From positions 3,906,001 to 3,970,000 of the forward strand of contig NZ_CP089293.1 of assembly GCF_021919345.1 (NCBI RefSeq): a DNA stretch of 64,000 bases, in the 5' to 3' direction. The position numbers and the translations under genes were made by a program. Shown here piece by piece: positions 21,088-30,761 of the stretch. The notes beneath the pieces were generated by a model. The model had not been told where the DNA came from. It did not search any database and saw only the letters and a program-made list of their open reading frames with translations. Positions within the stretch are counted from its first letter, which is position 1; every line of letters begins with the position of its first letter. The DNA is from Paenarthrobacter nicotinovorans. Its GTDB lineage: Bacteria > Actinomycetota > Actinomycetes > Actinomycetales > Micrococcaceae.

Positions 21088-22199
21088 AGTCCGGCCCCCT
21101 TTCCACGGCGAATCAGCCAAACGAACACCGGCGCTCCAACGATCGCGGTCATGATGCCTGCCGGAACTTCGCCCGGGAGGAGGATCACGCGGCCGATGAT
21201 GTCGGCAGAGATGAGCAGGATGGGAGCCGAGACCAGGGAAAACGGCAGGATCCACCGGTAATCCGGGCCGGTCAGCAGCCGGACGGCGTGGGGGATCACC
21301 AGGCCAAGGAAGCCGATGGGGCCGGCCAACGCAGTCGCCGAACCACACAACAGCACGATGCCCAGTGCCGTGATCCCGCGTGCCAGTCCGACGTTCTGGC
21401 CCAGGCCGCGGGCAATGTCATCGCCCAGGGCCAGGCTGTTCAGAACGCGCCCGCCGCCCAGGACGATGACCGCGCCAACAGCCAGGAACGGCAGCGCAGG
21501 CAGCAGCACGGACCAGTCCCGCCCGCCGATGCTGCCCACCTGCCAGAAACGGAAACGGTCCAGGGTGTCCTGGCTGGAGACAAGAATGACGTTCATCAGG
21601 GAGAACAGACCCGCGCTCAGCGCCGCACCCGCCAAGGCGAGCTTGACCGGCGTCGCACCGTCGCGCCCCCGGGACGCTATGGCATAAACGACGACGGCGG
21701 CTGCCGCGGCTCCGATGAAAGCGAACCAGATGTAGCCGGTCAGTGAGCCGATGCCGAAGACGTAGATGCCAACAACCACGGACAAGGCCGCGCCGGCGTT
21801 GAGACCAAGGATCCCCGGGTCGGCCAGCGGGTTGCGGGCGACGCCCTGCATGGCAGCCCCGGCGAGGCCAAGTGCAGCGCCGGCGAGGAGGCCCAGGACG
21901 GTGCGGGGAATCCGGGCGATCACCACAGCGTGGTTGCCGTCAGCCGGATTGAAGTTGGTGAGAGCCTCCCACACAGTGGTGAGGGGAAGGCCGCGCGCGC
22001 CGATCGCCAACGATGCGGCACTTACTGCGGCGAGTACGACGACGGCCAGCAGCAGCCAGGCGGTGCGCTTGCCTGCTGCGCTCCGGGCCCCGGTTCCCCT
22101 ACCGGATGCCGAAGCGTCAGGGGAGATGCCTCCCGGGCCAGCCGGCACCATGCTGCCGCTGCCCCGCCCCTGGACGGCCGTCGTCGTACTCAGTTTCAT
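21084..22199 (-). CDS. Ferric-siderophore ABC transporter, permease 1 (FecCD family)
   Basis: The 371-residue protein has a polar N-terminal ~45 residues and then the FecCD pattern: PRTVLGLLAGAALGLAGAAMQGVARNPLADPGILGLNAGA and GPIGFLGLVIPHAVRLLTGPDYR. It has about ten membrane helices. It starts 5 bp after the stop of the binding-protein gene. FecCD permeases often come as a non-identical pair like this. Confidence 0.93.
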   Translation of the reverse strand: MKLSTTTAVQGRGSGSMVPAGPGGISPDASASGRGTGARSAAGKRTAWLLLAVVVLAAVSAASLAIGARGLPLTTVWEALTNFNPADGNHAVVIARIPRTVLGLLAGAALGLAGAAMQGVARNPLADPGILGLNAGAALSVVVGIYVFGIGSLTGYIWFAFIGAAAAAVVVYAIASRGRDGATPVKLALAGAALSAGLFSLMNVILVSSQDTLDRFRFWQVGSIGGRDWSVLLPALPFLAVGAVIVLGGGRVLNSLALGDDIARGLGQNVGLARGITALGIVLLCGSATALAGPIGFLGLVIPHAVRLLTGPDYRWILPFSLVSAPILLISADIIGRVILLPGEVPAGIMTAIVGAPVFVWLIRRGKGAGL

Positions 22200-22204
22200 T
22201 GCAG

Positions 22205-23275
22205 TTACTTGCCTGCGGCTTCTGCGGCCTTACCCAGCTGCGGCAGGAACGTATCCAGTGCCCACGGCAGGCTCAGCGGCGAGGAAGCGGAGATGGAGAG
22301 CGTCAGGGTCTGGTCCGAATCGGCAACCAGGGCGCCCTTCTTGATGGCCGGGATCTGGCCCAGCAGCGGGTCGGCCTTGATGGCGTCGGCCGTTGCAGCC
22401 TCGGGAACCCAGGTCACGAAGATGTCGGAATCAAGCTCGTTGGCCTTTTCCGCGGACCACGGGATGAAGAATTCCGTGTTCGACTTGGTGTTTTCCGTAA
22501 CGACGGGGGCCAGCTTCATGCCGATTTCGGAGAGGAACCGGGGGCGGTTGTCGATGGCGGTGTAGACGTTGGCGCCGTCACCCTTGGCGGGCTCGAGGTT
22601 GCCGTAGATGAAGGTCTTGTCCTTGATCTGCGGGTACTTGGAAACCTTGTCCTTGATGGTGGCTTCGGTGTCTTCGACCAGTTTCTTGGCTTCGGCTTCC
22701 TTGCCCAGCGCCTTGCCGATGATGGTGGTGCTTTCCTGCCACGGCGTACCGTAGGCCAGTTCCGGCTGCGCCACGACGGGGGCGATTTCGCTGAGCTTCT
22801 TGTAGTCAGCCTCTTCCAGGCCCGAGTAGGCAGCCAGGATGACGTCCGGGTTGAGCTTGGCGATCTCGGTGAAGTTGATGCCGTCTGCCTCGGAGTACTG
22901 CACGGGAGCCTTGTCGGTGCCGAAGCCGGCGCCGAGCTTCTCCAGCGCTGCGTCCTTCCACGGGGTGGAGCCCTTGTCGTTGTTGCCCCACTCGTTCTTG
23001 GGAACGCCAACCGGAACAACACCCAGGGCGAGTGCGACGTCGTCGTTGACCCACGAGACGGTGACTACGCGCTTGGGCTGTTCCTTGATGGTGGTCTCAC
23101 CGAAGACGTTCTTGATGGTCACGGGGAACGCGGCGGACTCGGCCTGCTCGGTTGCCGGCGTCGACGTGGCCGGTCCTGTGGAGCAGCCAGTGAGGGAAAG
23201 GGCGACGGCGGCCAGGGCGGCCGTCGCGGTTCCTGCTGTTTTCAGCAGGGCGCGGCGTGGGAGAAGGGATGCCAC
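22205..23275 (-). CDS. Ferric-siderophore ABC transporter, substrate-binding lipoprotein
   Basis: The 356-residue protein has a twin-arginine-like and lipoprotein leader (PRRALLKTAG ... LSLTGCSTG, lipobox cysteine at about 31). The mature part has the periplasmic-binding helical-backbone pattern of FepB/FhuD proteins (RVVTVSWVNDDVALALGVVPVGV; LNPDVILAAYSGLEEADYKKLSEIAPVV). It captures the iron-siderophore outside the membrane and hands it to the two permeases. It is the first gene of the operon and sits 28 bp from a DtxR-type iron box. Confidence 0.94.
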   Translation of the reverse strand: MASLLPRRALLKTAGTATAALAAVALSLTGCSTGPATSTPATEQAESAAFPVTIKNVFGETTIKEQPKRVVTVSWVNDDVALALGVVPVGVPKNEWGNNDKGSTPWKDAALEKLGAGFGTDKAPVQYSEADGINFTEIAKLNPDVILAAYSGLEEADYKKLSEIAPVVAQPELAYGTPWQESTTIIGKALGKEAEAKKLVEDTEATIKDKVSKYPQIKDKTFIYGNLEPAKGDGANVYTAIDNRPRFLSEIGMKLAPVVTENTKSNTEFFIPWSAEKANELDSDIFVTWVPEAATADAIKADPLLGQIPAIKKGALVADSDQTLTLSISASSPLSLPWALDTFLPQLGKAAEAAGK

Positions 23276-23302
23276 GATACTCCTTAGGTAAGTGATGCGA
23301 AC

Positions 23303-23321
23303 CTAAGTAAGGCTAGCCTAC
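23303..23321 (-). promoter_or_regulatory. DtxR/IdeR-type iron box
   Basis: CTAAGTAAGGCTAGCCTAC matches 14 of 19 positions of the TTAGGTTAGGCTAACCTAA consensus. A further TTAGGT/ACCTAA pair spans 23284-23306 and may be a second, partly overlapping site. Located just upstream of the siderophore operon, it predicts repression by an iron-loaded DtxR-family protein. Confidence 0.7.
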
Positions 23322-23339
23322 CCTCCCGATAATTACGAA

Positions 23340-23707
23340 ACGTTTGCGTCACCTAATCTCCAGGCCTGGGCAATGCGGGCTGCTTTTGATTGGGGTTAGG
23401 ATGGTCGATGGCGGAACAACCGCTTCCTGGAAAACGACGAGGGGATGAGCGTGCGCACTGTTTCAGTTGCTGCAGCCATGGTTGGCGAGGTGGCCGTTTT
23501 GGCCTGCTTGGCACTCCCCTGCACGTCGGCATCTCTCTAGGTTTCCGGGCACAGCAAAAACCCGGCCGCAGGGCGCTTTCCTTGCCTTGCCATTTCCTCG
23601 TTTGGTGACCGACGACTCCTGCCATCCCGCAACACTGCCCGTGGCCGTGCCGGCAGAGGCACGCCCAGGCACGCGGACGTCGACCATTTTTCGAAAGAAG
23701 CTTTGCC
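23340..23707. other. Intergenic region with a possible 31-residue ORF
   Basis: No conserved gene was recognised in these 368 bp. A small ORF at 23445-23540 on the plus strand (ATG, purine-rich GAGGGG directly before it, stop TAG) would encode a hydrophobic peptide beginning MSVRTVSVAAAM and ending LPCTSASL. The spacing of the putative RBS is too short, so the evidence is weak. Confidence 0.25.
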
Positions 23708-24208
23708 ATGCAGAAAATCACTGCCCAACAGATCCGTTCATCCTTCATCAACGCCAGCCGCTCCGAGGCAGCAAAGGCCAATCTTCCCCGCGATTTCGAC
23801 ACCATCGACTGGGACAAGCTCGAATTCCTGGGATGGCGCGATGAGAAGATGCCCCAGCGCGGGTACCTGGTGGTCCCCCACCGGGGCAAACTCACGGGGG
23901 TCATGCTCCGCGCCCCCGAGGGAGGCTCCGGCAAGAAGCGTGTGGTGCTGTGCGAACTGTGCCGGGACGTCTTCTCCAAAGACGACGTCTACCTGTGGGT
24001 TGCCAAGAAAGCTGGACAGTCCGGCAAGGACGGGAACACCGTGGGCACCCTGATCTGCGCCGAGTTCGGTTGCAGCGCCAACGTGCGCAAGGAACCACCG
24101 GCCAATGAGATCAACCCGGACCCGGCCGTCGTCGTGGTTCGGCAAATCGCAGGCCTGGAGTCCAGGACGGAACAGTTCCTGGACCGGGTCCGCGACGTGT
24201 CAAAGTAG
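23708..24208 (+). CDS. FBP-domain (FusB-like) zinc-finger protein
   Basis: The 166-residue protein begins MQKITAQQIRSSFINASRSE. It has a helical N-terminal half and then a treble-clef zinc finger with CELC (about residues 80-83) and CAEFGC (about 119-124), four probable zinc ligands. This architecture matches FBP/FusB-type elongation-factor-G-binding proteins, some of which give fusidic acid resistance by releasing EF-G from the ribosome. Whether this member does so is unknown. It is monocistronic and converges with the jetC-like gene across a strong inverted repeat. Confidence 0.8.
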   Translation: MQKITAQQIRSSFINASRSEAAKANLPRDFDTIDWDKLEFLGWRDEKMPQRGYLVVPHRGKLTGVMLRAPEGGSGKKRVVLCELCRDVFSKDDVYLWVAKKAGQSGKDGNTVGTLICAEFGCSANVRKEPPANEINPDPAVVVVRQIAGLESRTEQFLDRVRDVSK

Positions 24209-24217
24209 CGCCCTGGA

Positions 24218-24282
24218 GCAACGCGGGGTCACTTTTGGCCCATAAAGGGCCTCCCAAAGGGCCATAAGTGACCCCGCGTTGC
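24218..24282. terminator. Large inverted repeat between convergent genes
   Basis: Two 24-bp arms, GCAACGCGGGGTCACTT followed by TTGGCCC on one side and its near-exact complement on the other, enclose a 17-bp loop with one mismatch. It fills the whole gap between the FBP gene and the jetC-like gene, so it probably terminates both. It lacks a long T tract. Confidence 0.7.
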
Positions 24283-24285
24283 TTT

Positions 24286-27200
24286 CTAGCGGAGGACGAT
24301 GTCCACCGGGTTGGCTTCGGATCGCCATGCGCCGGGCTCACCCGGCCCTGCGATAACGGGAGCCGTGAGGACGCCCGAGCGGTTGGTCCGCTTGTCCCGC
24401 AGGATCTCCGTGACGGAGCCGAGGTGCCGTGACAGGTCAATGACGTTTTCGGGCGCGGCCAGCAACAGCTGGAAGCCGAATTCGTGGAGTGCCTTGATGC
24501 CCGCACCCGCGAACTCCTCCGAGGCCAGCACGAACGCTTCGTCCATCATCACGGTGCCGTAGGTGGTGAAGCCCTGCTCGGCGATGCCCAACTGGTAGCT
24601 CAATGCAGCAGCCATGATGAAGGCCGTGAACCGTTGGCGCTCACCGCCCGACATGGAGCCGGTGTCGGCGTGCATGAAGACTTCGGTTTTCTTCTTGCCG
24701 GTTTTGGAGGCGCCGGCCTTCCCTTGCTTTGCCACCTCGCGGTGTTCCTTGCACTGGATGAAGACGTGTCCACGGACGTCCAGCACCTCGGCACGCCAAC
24801 GTCGATCCTCCGGCGTTTGCGATCCGAGCCGCTTCACCAGCGTTTCCAGCGATTTATACCGGGCGGTGAGCTCGGCGTCGTCGTCCGTTTCGGCGGAACC
24901 AGCGGCGGAAGCGCCGCGCGAGGGCCGTGTGTGTTTGGTTTTCAAAGCGTTCTGGATGGCGTCCTTGAAGACCTTGGCCGTTGCCGGCAGCGTCTGCTTG
25001 ATGTCCAGTTCCAGGAAGCTTCCCTCGTGGAAATTGACCTCGGACAAGATGCCGTTGAGGGGGAGGATGCGGCTCGTGATGCTGCGCCGTTCCTCATCGA
25101 GAAGGTGCAGGAGCGTACTGAACGACTCGTGCGTGCGTTGGTTGAAGAACAGCCTGAACTCGGCCTCCTGTGCGGGCAGGCCGTCGCTCACGATCGCGTG
25201 GTAGCGGGCTTCGAAGTCGCCTGCGGCACCGATTGAGGTGCCGTGGTCGGCGCTGATGGCGCTCCCCCAGTCGCGGACGAACGCTTCGAACATGCGCGTC
25301 AGGCGTTCGGCTGTCGCCTGGCTCCGGGATTCGGCCGCGTGCAACTCGTCCAGGAGTTTGTTCCGGACGCTGTTGGCCAGGTTGTCCAGCTCATACAGTT
25401 CGGAGACGTCCGCGACGCCGTCGAAGTACGGTTCCAGCGCGGTGACGGTAGAGGCCGACGGCGGTGACTGCTCAAGCTTGAGCCTCGCCGCGTCCAGCAG
25501 CCCGTCAGCCGTGGTCATCTTGTGGTCGAGCGCTTTGTATTCGCTCTGCAGCACAGCCGCCACCCCTGTGGAGGACTGGTGCTTTTCCCTGACGGCTTCG
25601 ATGTTGGCACGCAACGGCTCGAGGTCCGCCTGGGCGGCCAAAGCATCCACCAGCCGTTGCTCTATCCGTGCCAGCTCGTCCGCGGCAACGGCAGCCGAAA
25701 CCTGCTCCCACGGCCGCTCGTCTTCAGCCACGCGCCGCAGGGCTTCCAGTTGGCGGGCCATGCCTTGGTGTGAATCCTCACGGCTTTGGGCCAGTTCGGC
25801 TGCCTTGGCCAGCTCATTCTCCAGCTCGCCCACGCGGGCAGCGACGAGTTCAAGCTTGGAAGCGTTATCGAAGCCGAGGACGTAATCCTGCCGGCTGGTG
25901 AACCGGTCGTCCTTCTCAACGGTGTGCCGGTTCCGCTTCACCACGCCGCCCAGGCTCAGGCCTTTGTCCATCGAGGCGAGCTCGTCCGGGTCCTCGACAC
26001 ACGGATACGCAAAGTCCAGGGCGATCCGCTCACGGATCCATTCCCCGGCGTCGGCGTTTGCGCCCGAGGTGAGGATGCTCAACTTCGTCAAGAGGTCGCC
26101 GTCGGACACGTCCTCCACAGCCAGCGCCCCACCGGCAAGCGGCTTGGAGACGTCCACCGCGCGCAGCGCGCCCCGAACAGTGTTGTCGTTCAGGTATCGC
26201 GTGACGGCAGCAAAGTGCTCCCCCGGAACCAGCAAGGTGGTGGCCAGGTTGCGCAGGGCCCGCTCCGCCGCGGGCCGCCACTGGTCCTGCCCCTCCGCGA
26301 GGTCGATCAGCTCGCCGCCAAACGGCATCCGTTCTTCCGGTACGCCCGTCGCGGCCGCGATGGCGGCCCGGTTTTCAATGCTCGACGGCGGCAGCAGGGA
26401 CTTGCGCGACCGCAGCGACAACAGTTCCTGCTGGGCCGCAGCCAGCTCACGCTTCTTGGTCGCGTGGCCATCGAACGCCTCGAAACGGAGTTCCTTCAAG
26501 GCCTCCGAATCGTCTTTCAACTCGATCGAACGGGCGGCGGCCTGCTCGTGCGCCTGGTCCCAGCCCTCGGCTGACCATTCCAGGTTCAGCCCGGCGTCGG
26601 CCAGCGCCTTCCTGGCCGAGTCCTCAACCTGCTGGCGCAGCTTCAGGCCAACCTTGGCGTTCTCCAACGACTGCTCAATGGCCGAAATGGCGTTGCCACC
26701 GCGGTTGTTGTAGTCCAGCTCAAGGTCCCGCAACTCCTTGGCCAGGGCATCGCGGACCACACGCTCGGCGGCGAGTTCCTGCGCCTTGGACTGCGCCAAC
26801 TCCTTGAAACGGGCCAACGTCTTGGCGTGCACCGTGACAGCGAGCTGCTGCTTGTAAGCTTCAAACTCTTCGCCGGCCAACTCACGGAGGCGGTTGGCGT
26901 CCAGCAAGGCCTGGGCGTATTCCTTGTTCAGGCCCGGCACCGGAGCCAATTGGTCGCGCTGCAGCCGGACATCCTCCAGCCGCTGCCGGATCGACATCAG
27001 GTTGCTGAATTCCTCCACGACGTCGTCCGCCGCAGCCAGCGTGGCCGGGGCATCCAGCACCTGGTCCCGGAAGAACGTGTTGACGCTGCCGCCCAAGCCC
27101 TTGCCGGCCTGGATAACGCGCAGCAGCGGAAGCGCCTGGTCCGAGTTGATACCCAGGAGCCGCCGGAACCGCTCGGCGAACGCCTTGTGGACGTCGAACA

Positions 27201-27759
27201 CCTGACCGTCCGGGAAGATCGATTCCAAGGCACTCCTGGTAAACCGCTTCTGTGCGATCCCCTCGATCGCTTCGAGGTCCAGGGGCTTGCTGTCGATCAC
27301 ATAGAAACGCCCAACGCTCGACTCCGTGCCGTTTTTCGGCAGGTCGAACAGCGCCGACACCGTCACTTTCGTGCCGGCTGCGTTATCAAACGTCAGCGCG
27401 ACGGCGGACCAGGTGGCACCGGGGCGCTGGAAGGCACTGGCCGAACTATCCCCGACCGCCTTGTCACCGACCTTGCCGCGCATGTAGGTGAACGTGGTCC
27501 TCTTGTCCTCCACAGCCCCGCCGGACCGCTGGGCAGCAGCCTCGTTCGACCGCGGGCGGGCATCGAAAACGCGGAGCATGGCATCAAAGAGTGTGGACTT
27601 GCCGACACCGGAATTGCCGGTCAGCAGCGTGCCCTTGCGGTCCACGTGCATGGTGTGGGCGCCATGGAAGGTGCCCCAGTTGACCACCTGGACGAGGGCC
27701 AAACGCATCTGGCCCGGATTCGTGAGCTCGCCGAGCGGGAGCATGCTTGCGATGGTCAC
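24286..27759 (-). CDS. SMC-like ATPase of a JetABC/MksBEF-type complex (JetC/MksB-like)
   Basis: The 1157-residue protein has Walker A (GNSGVGKST, residues 48-56) in a MukB/JetC-like N terminus. Long helical coiled-coil arms occupy about 300-470 and 640-800 around a central hinge-like region, with a C-terminal signature SMSGGERQR (about 1035) and Walker B VMMDEAF (about 1071). Related proteins extrude DNA loops: JetC in Wadjet detects small plasmids, and MksB acts as a condensin. The ATG overlaps the jetB stop (ATGA). It is the last gene; no JetD/MksG nuclease gene follows. Confidence 0.88.
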   Translation of the reverse strand: MTIASMLPLGELTNPGQMRLALVQVVNWGTFHGAHTMHVDRKGTLLTGNSGVGKSTLFDAMLRVFDARPRSNEAAAQRSGGAVEDKRTTFTYMRGKVGDKAVGDSSASAFQRPGATWSAVALTFDNAAGTKVTVSALFDLPKNGTESSVGRFYVIDSKPLDLEAIEGIAQKRFTRSALESIFPDGQVFDVHKAFAERFRRLLGINSDQALPLLRVIQAGKGLGGSVNTFFRDQVLDAPATLAAADDVVEEFSNLMSIRQRLEDVRLQRDQLAPVPGLNKEYAQALLDANRLRELAGEEFEAYKQQLAVTVHAKTLARFKELAQSKAQELAAERVVRDALAKELRDLELDYNNRGGNAISAIEQSLENAKVGLKLRQQVEDSARKALADAGLNLEWSAEGWDQAHEQAAARSIELKDDSEALKELRFEAFDGHATKKRELAAAQQELLSLRSRKSLLPPSSIENRAAIAAATGVPEERMPFGGELIDLAEGQDQWRPAAERALRNLATTLLVPGEHFAAVTRYLNDNTVRGALRAVDVSKPLAGGALAVEDVSDGDLLTKLSILTSGANADAGEWIRERIALDFAYPCVEDPDELASMDKGLSLGGVVKRNRHTVEKDDRFTSRQDYVLGFDNASKLELVAARVGELENELAKAAELAQSREDSHQGMARQLEALRRVAEDERPWEQVSAAVAADELARIEQRLVDALAAQADLEPLRANIEAVREKHQSSTGVAAVLQSEYKALDHKMTTADGLLDAARLKLEQSPPSASTVTALEPYFDGVADVSELYELDNLANSVRNKLLDELHAAESRSQATAERLTRMFEAFVRDWGSAISADHGTSIGAAGDFEARYHAIVSDGLPAQEAEFRLFFNQRTHESFSTLLHLLDEERRSITSRILPLNGILSEVNFHEGSFLELDIKQTLPATAKVFKDAIQNALKTKHTRPSRGASAAGSAETDDDAELTARYKSLETLVKRLGSQTPEDRRWRAEVLDVRGHVFIQCKEHREVAKQGKAGASKTGKKKTEVFMHADTGSMSGGERQRFTAFIMAAALSYQLGIAEQGFTTYGTVMMDEAFVLASEEFAGAGIKALHEFGFQLLLAAPENVIDLSRHLGSVTEILRDKRTNRSGVLTAPVIAGPGEPGAWRSEANPVDIVLR

Positions 27760-28655
27760 TTGGCTGCCTCCTCTGCTGCTGGGTCACTGTCCGCGGCGGT
27801 ACCGGCGTCGTCGTCCCCGTCTTCGGAAGTGGGGCTGGAGTCAGCTTCCATATCCAGCAAAGGCTCCGTGCCGGATTCGTCCGCTGCTACTGCCACGAGG
27901 GCCTCTATGTGGGCCGGGATGTCGCCGATGTTTTCGAAGGGGAGGGCCAATGGGAGGGCGTTGCTGATGGTGTACGTGTCATCCAGCGGGGTGGGGAGGA
28001 GAAGTTGCCGGGCGAGGAGTTTGGTGATGGTGCGGGTGACCACGTCGGAGTCGCGCAGGGCATCCTGTTGGCCGGCGGGGGTGTAATTCGCTACGAGGTC
28101 GGAGATCTCTTCGCGGGTGATCGTGGGGTCGGTCTGGGCTGTGACGTGGCGGTCCAGGAGGAGGCGCAGCCGGAGCAGCACGATGGTTTCGACGCGGCTC
28201 AAAGCACGTTGTTGGCGGAGGATGCTGGACCGGGAGCTCGCCCCGATGATTTCCGGATCAACGGGTCGCAGGACAGCGATCTTGCGGTCGTGGTCCAACT
28301 GGAGCGTCAGGAAGAGTTCAGAGAGGCGGCTCCGGAGAATCAGCTGGTTGTCCAGGAGGGTCGTCCACAGCTTCTCGTCGCGGGCACCGTCAACGTAGGG
28401 ACCTTTAAGGAGCTTCACCAGGGCATGGCGGACTTTCATCGGGAGCACGCCGGTGTCGCCGGGGAAGAGCGCGGCACCGTCCACGAAAGTGTCCCGAGGC
28501 GTGATCCGGAACGGGTCCGGGTGCTGGGCGGTCTCATCTGGCACCTCAACGGTGTCCTGCTCCGCTTCGGTGACGTCCTCCGCAACGGTGACGTCCTCCG
28601 CAGCGGTGACGTCCTCCGCTTCGGTGATGTCCGTCGTCGTGATGTCCTCAGTCAT
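27756..28655 (-). CDS. JetB/MksE-like subunit (DUF4194)
   Basis: The ~300-residue protein contains a DUF4194-like core (about residues 50-240: [43 protein letters not shown]...), corresponding to MukE/MksE winged-helix partners of the SMC kleisin. The N-terminal ~40 residues are an acidic hexapeptide repeat (AEDVTx) encoded by an 18-bp tandem repeat. The C-terminal ~50 residues are also acidic and low-complexity. ATG at 28655 or 28667 could be the start; both overlap the jetA stop. It lies between jetA-like and jetC-like genes with overlaps on both sides. Confidence 0.82.
   Translation of the reverse strand: MTEDITTTDITEAEDVTAAEDVTVAEDVTEAEQDTVEVPDETAQHPDPFRITPRDTFVDGAALFPGDTGVLPMKVRHALVKLLKGPYVDGARDEKLWTTLLDNQLILRSRLSELFLTLQLDHDRKIAVLRPVDPEIIGASSRSSILRQQRALSRVETIVLLRLRLLLDRHVTAQTDPTITREEISDLVANYTPAGQQDALRDSDVVTRTITKLLARQLLLPTPLDDTYTISNALPLALPFENIGDIPAHIEALVAVAADESGTEPLLDMEADSSPTSEDGDDDAGTAADSDPAAEEAAK
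28568..28640. repeat. 18-bp tandem repeat inside the jetB-like gene
   Basis: On the plus strand CGGTGACGTCCTCCGC plus two variable bases recurs at 28568, 28586 and 28604, with a degenerate copy at 28622. It encodes the acidic (AEDVTx) repeat of the JetB-like N terminus and could change copy number by slippage without shifting frame. Confidence 0.8.
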
Positions 28656-30105
28656 TGGAATCCTCATTCAGCGTGACGACAGGCAGGTACGCGGTGCGGA
28701 TGCTGCCGTCAATTTGTTCGAAGTCGATGTGTTCCCAGGCGGCGCGGTCGAAAGCCGCGCCGGTCTGCAATGCCATGGACAGGAGGGTCCGGACGCTGTT
28801 GATGTGCCGTTCTTCCGCGGGCAGGTTTTCCCAGGCCTCACCCAACGTGGCCGAGCCTGCCATGGCCGCCCGCACAACATCGGGGCGCGCTTTGCCGGTG
28901 CGGGCCGAACGGACCCTGTCCGAGTCGCTGAACGCTATGGGGTCGGCCAGGCGCGGGGGCGTGGCGAACTCGTCCGGGTCGAACAGCTTGACCATGGCCA
29001 AGGACTCGAACCCGGCGTTGAAGAGCACAGGTCCAGGCACCAGGCCGGGCCGGTCGCGTTCGTAGGGCAGGGAACGGATGGCCTGTTCGGCTTCGGCCAG
29101 CACTTTGCGGAGACTAACCGACTGCCGGACGTCGTCGCTCTGGATATAGGTGTTGAGGCTTTCCGAGAGCTTTCCGTAAATCCGCTGGATCTGGCTGTGC
29201 TGGTACCGCAGTTCCGCGACGAGGTTTTTCAGCGTTTCGCGGTCCTCGTGGGAGAGATCGTCCGCAAACTGCCTGCTCAGCACCTCGCCGATGGCCGAGC
29301 GGAAACGCAGCTGCTGTTGCGGATCCTCAAGGAAGGCGGTGAAGGAGCGGAAAGTACGTCCTTCGGGGCTTTGCCGAAGCCGTTTGTCGGCCTCCAGAAC
29401 CTGGGCCATGGTTGCGCCCTTGCTCAACGACTCTTCGATGATCTGGTTGCGGAGCTCCCCCACCAGTTCCTCGATACGGTCACGCATTTTCTTGTAGTCC
29501 GCGGGCAGGCTTGCGGCGAGGTCAAGGATGTTACCGGCAGCTTCAACGGCTTCTTCGTCGTCAAGGAGGCCGTCGAATTCGCCGGAACTGATGTCCTCCA
29601 CCAGCTGCTGGCGCTCGTGGATTTCCTCTTCCAGGGCCTCCAGGCGCGCGCTCTGGTCCGGGTTTGTTTCGTTGGCCAGCTTCTCCACATCGCCGAGCAG
29701 CGTGCCGAGCCTCGAGCCGTTCAGTGTGGAACGTTCGCTGGAGAGGCTGTCGAGGAAAGCGAGCACACGCGCTGCGGGCTCGGTGACCTCGTACACGATC
29801 CGGCCCGACTGGTTGCGTCGCGTCAGGAACTGCTTGCGCGTCCATTCGTCACCGAACAACTTGCCGTTCTGCTGGCCGCCAAGCGCAGGATCCTGGCGCC
29901 GGAGCTGCTCAAGGAAAGCGTCGACGTCGGCGTGGAACTCTTCGAGCGGAAGCTGCGGCCTGGTGCGGGTAAAGGAGGCCTGGAGGACGGCGATGACCCA
30001 CGGCGCCGAGCGCGTCAGGGCCCACGCGGGACCCTTGGTCAGCTGTTCGAGGTCGCGGAGCCTCGCGCCGATTGCGTCGGCGGAGGACATGGCTGAACGG
30101 GACAA
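28648..30105 (-). CDS. JetA/MksF-like kleisin subunit (DUF3375)
   Basis: The 485-residue protein resembles DUF3375/JetA: an N-terminal winged-helix region ([57 protein letters not shown]), middle helices (about 115-330), and a C-terminal part reaching [17 protein letters not shown]. Kleisins bridge the SMC heads. Start codons at 30105 (MSRSAM) or 30090 are both possible. It is the first gene of a three-gene operon with overlapping frames, suggesting fixed stoichiometry. The 291 bp upstream (30106-30396) show no obvious promoter motif. Confidence 0.85.
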   Translation of the reverse strand: MSRSAMSSADAIGARLRDLEQLTKGPAWALTRSAPWVIAVLQASFTRTRPQLPLEEFHADVDAFLEQLRRQDPALGGQQNGKLFGDEWTRKQFLTRRNQSGRIVYEVTEPAARVLAFLDSLSSERSTLNGSRLGTLLGDVEKLANETNPDQSARLEALEEEIHERQQLVEDISSGEFDGLLDDEEAVEAAGNILDLAASLPADYKKMRDRIEELVGELRNQIIEESLSKGATMAQVLEADKRLRQSPEGRTFRSFTAFLEDPQQQLRFRSAIGEVLSRQFADDLSHEDRETLKNLVAELRYQHSQIQRIYGKLSESLNTYIQSDDVRQSVSLRKVLAEAEQAIRSLPYERDRPGLVPGPVLFNAGFESLAMVKLFDPDEFATPPRLADPIAFSDSDRVRSARTGKARPDVVRAAMAGSATLGEAWENLPAEERHINSVRTLLSMALQTGAAFDRAAWEHIDFEQIDGSIRTAYLPVVTLNEDSND

Positions 30106-30396
30106 CTACTCTCCTTCAGCTGCTGCGAAACCTGGCTGGCAGCGGAAACTGCCCCGTACAAGGTTAACGCAGAGCGTCGCGGAGGCGTCGAGCGGGCCGG
30201 AAGTACCGCCGTCGGGGGCTTCAGCGCAGGCCGGCCGCAACCATTCCGTGACTTACCCTCCGGTACGGTTTCGATCGGATATCAACGCCGCAAAGTCACG
30301 CGTCAGCACTGGCCGGAAAGCACCCCCGCCCCTAATGTCAGATCATCGACGCCGCCACGCCGCGTCGACTCACGCAATGTCGCTCCGGGGGGAACC

Positions 30397-30699
30397 ATGG
30401 ATTTCGATTTCACTGCGCTGGAAACAGGCACATACGTAGTTATTGGAACGCTGTTCTTCGCTGTAATCCTGGCCGCATTCATTGCGGCCGCAGCAATGGC
30501 AACGATCGTCCTGATCGGAGCCATGGGGACGGCCTGGTACATCGTCAAAGCCGTCCTTGGTGGCCTTGTCCACGGCATTAATTTTGCCTGGGACAGCCTG
30601 GTCCACCACGCCGGACAGGTGGAAATTCCGGCGGAATTCCAGCCCCAGGTTTCCTCTGGCACGGGTAGCTACCCGCGGGTAGCATTGAGGGACAGCTGA
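30397..30699 (+). CDS. Small membrane protein, unknown function
   Basis: The 100-residue protein begins MDFDFTALETGTYVVIGTLFF and has one long hydrophobic stretch (about residues 12-62) that could form two membrane helices with a tight turn. A polar C-terminal tail follows. A GGGGGG-type RBS precedes the ATG. It is 60 bp upstream of the acyl-CoA dehydrogenase gene, but a role in the same process is not evident. No family was recognised. Confidence 0.65.
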   Translation: MDFDFTALETGTYVVIGTLFFAVILAAFIAAAAMATIVLIGAMGTAWYIVKAVLGGLVHGINFAWDSLVHHAGQVEIPAEFQPQVSSGTGSYPRVALRDS

Positions 30700-30761
30700 A
30701 GGGTTCCCACCCACGGCGGACCCTGGCTCCATCCGGCACAACCGGCTAGAGGAGTTTTCCC

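Noticed and set aside
26827..28086. 419-residue plus-strand open frame opposite jetC/jetB
   Set aside because: It spans two real minus-strand genes with conserved SMC and DUF4194 motifs; the frame itself has no recognisable domain.
28453..30096. 547-residue plus-strand open frame opposite jetA
   Set aside because: Antisense shadow of the DUF3375 gene; no RBS and no family resemblance.
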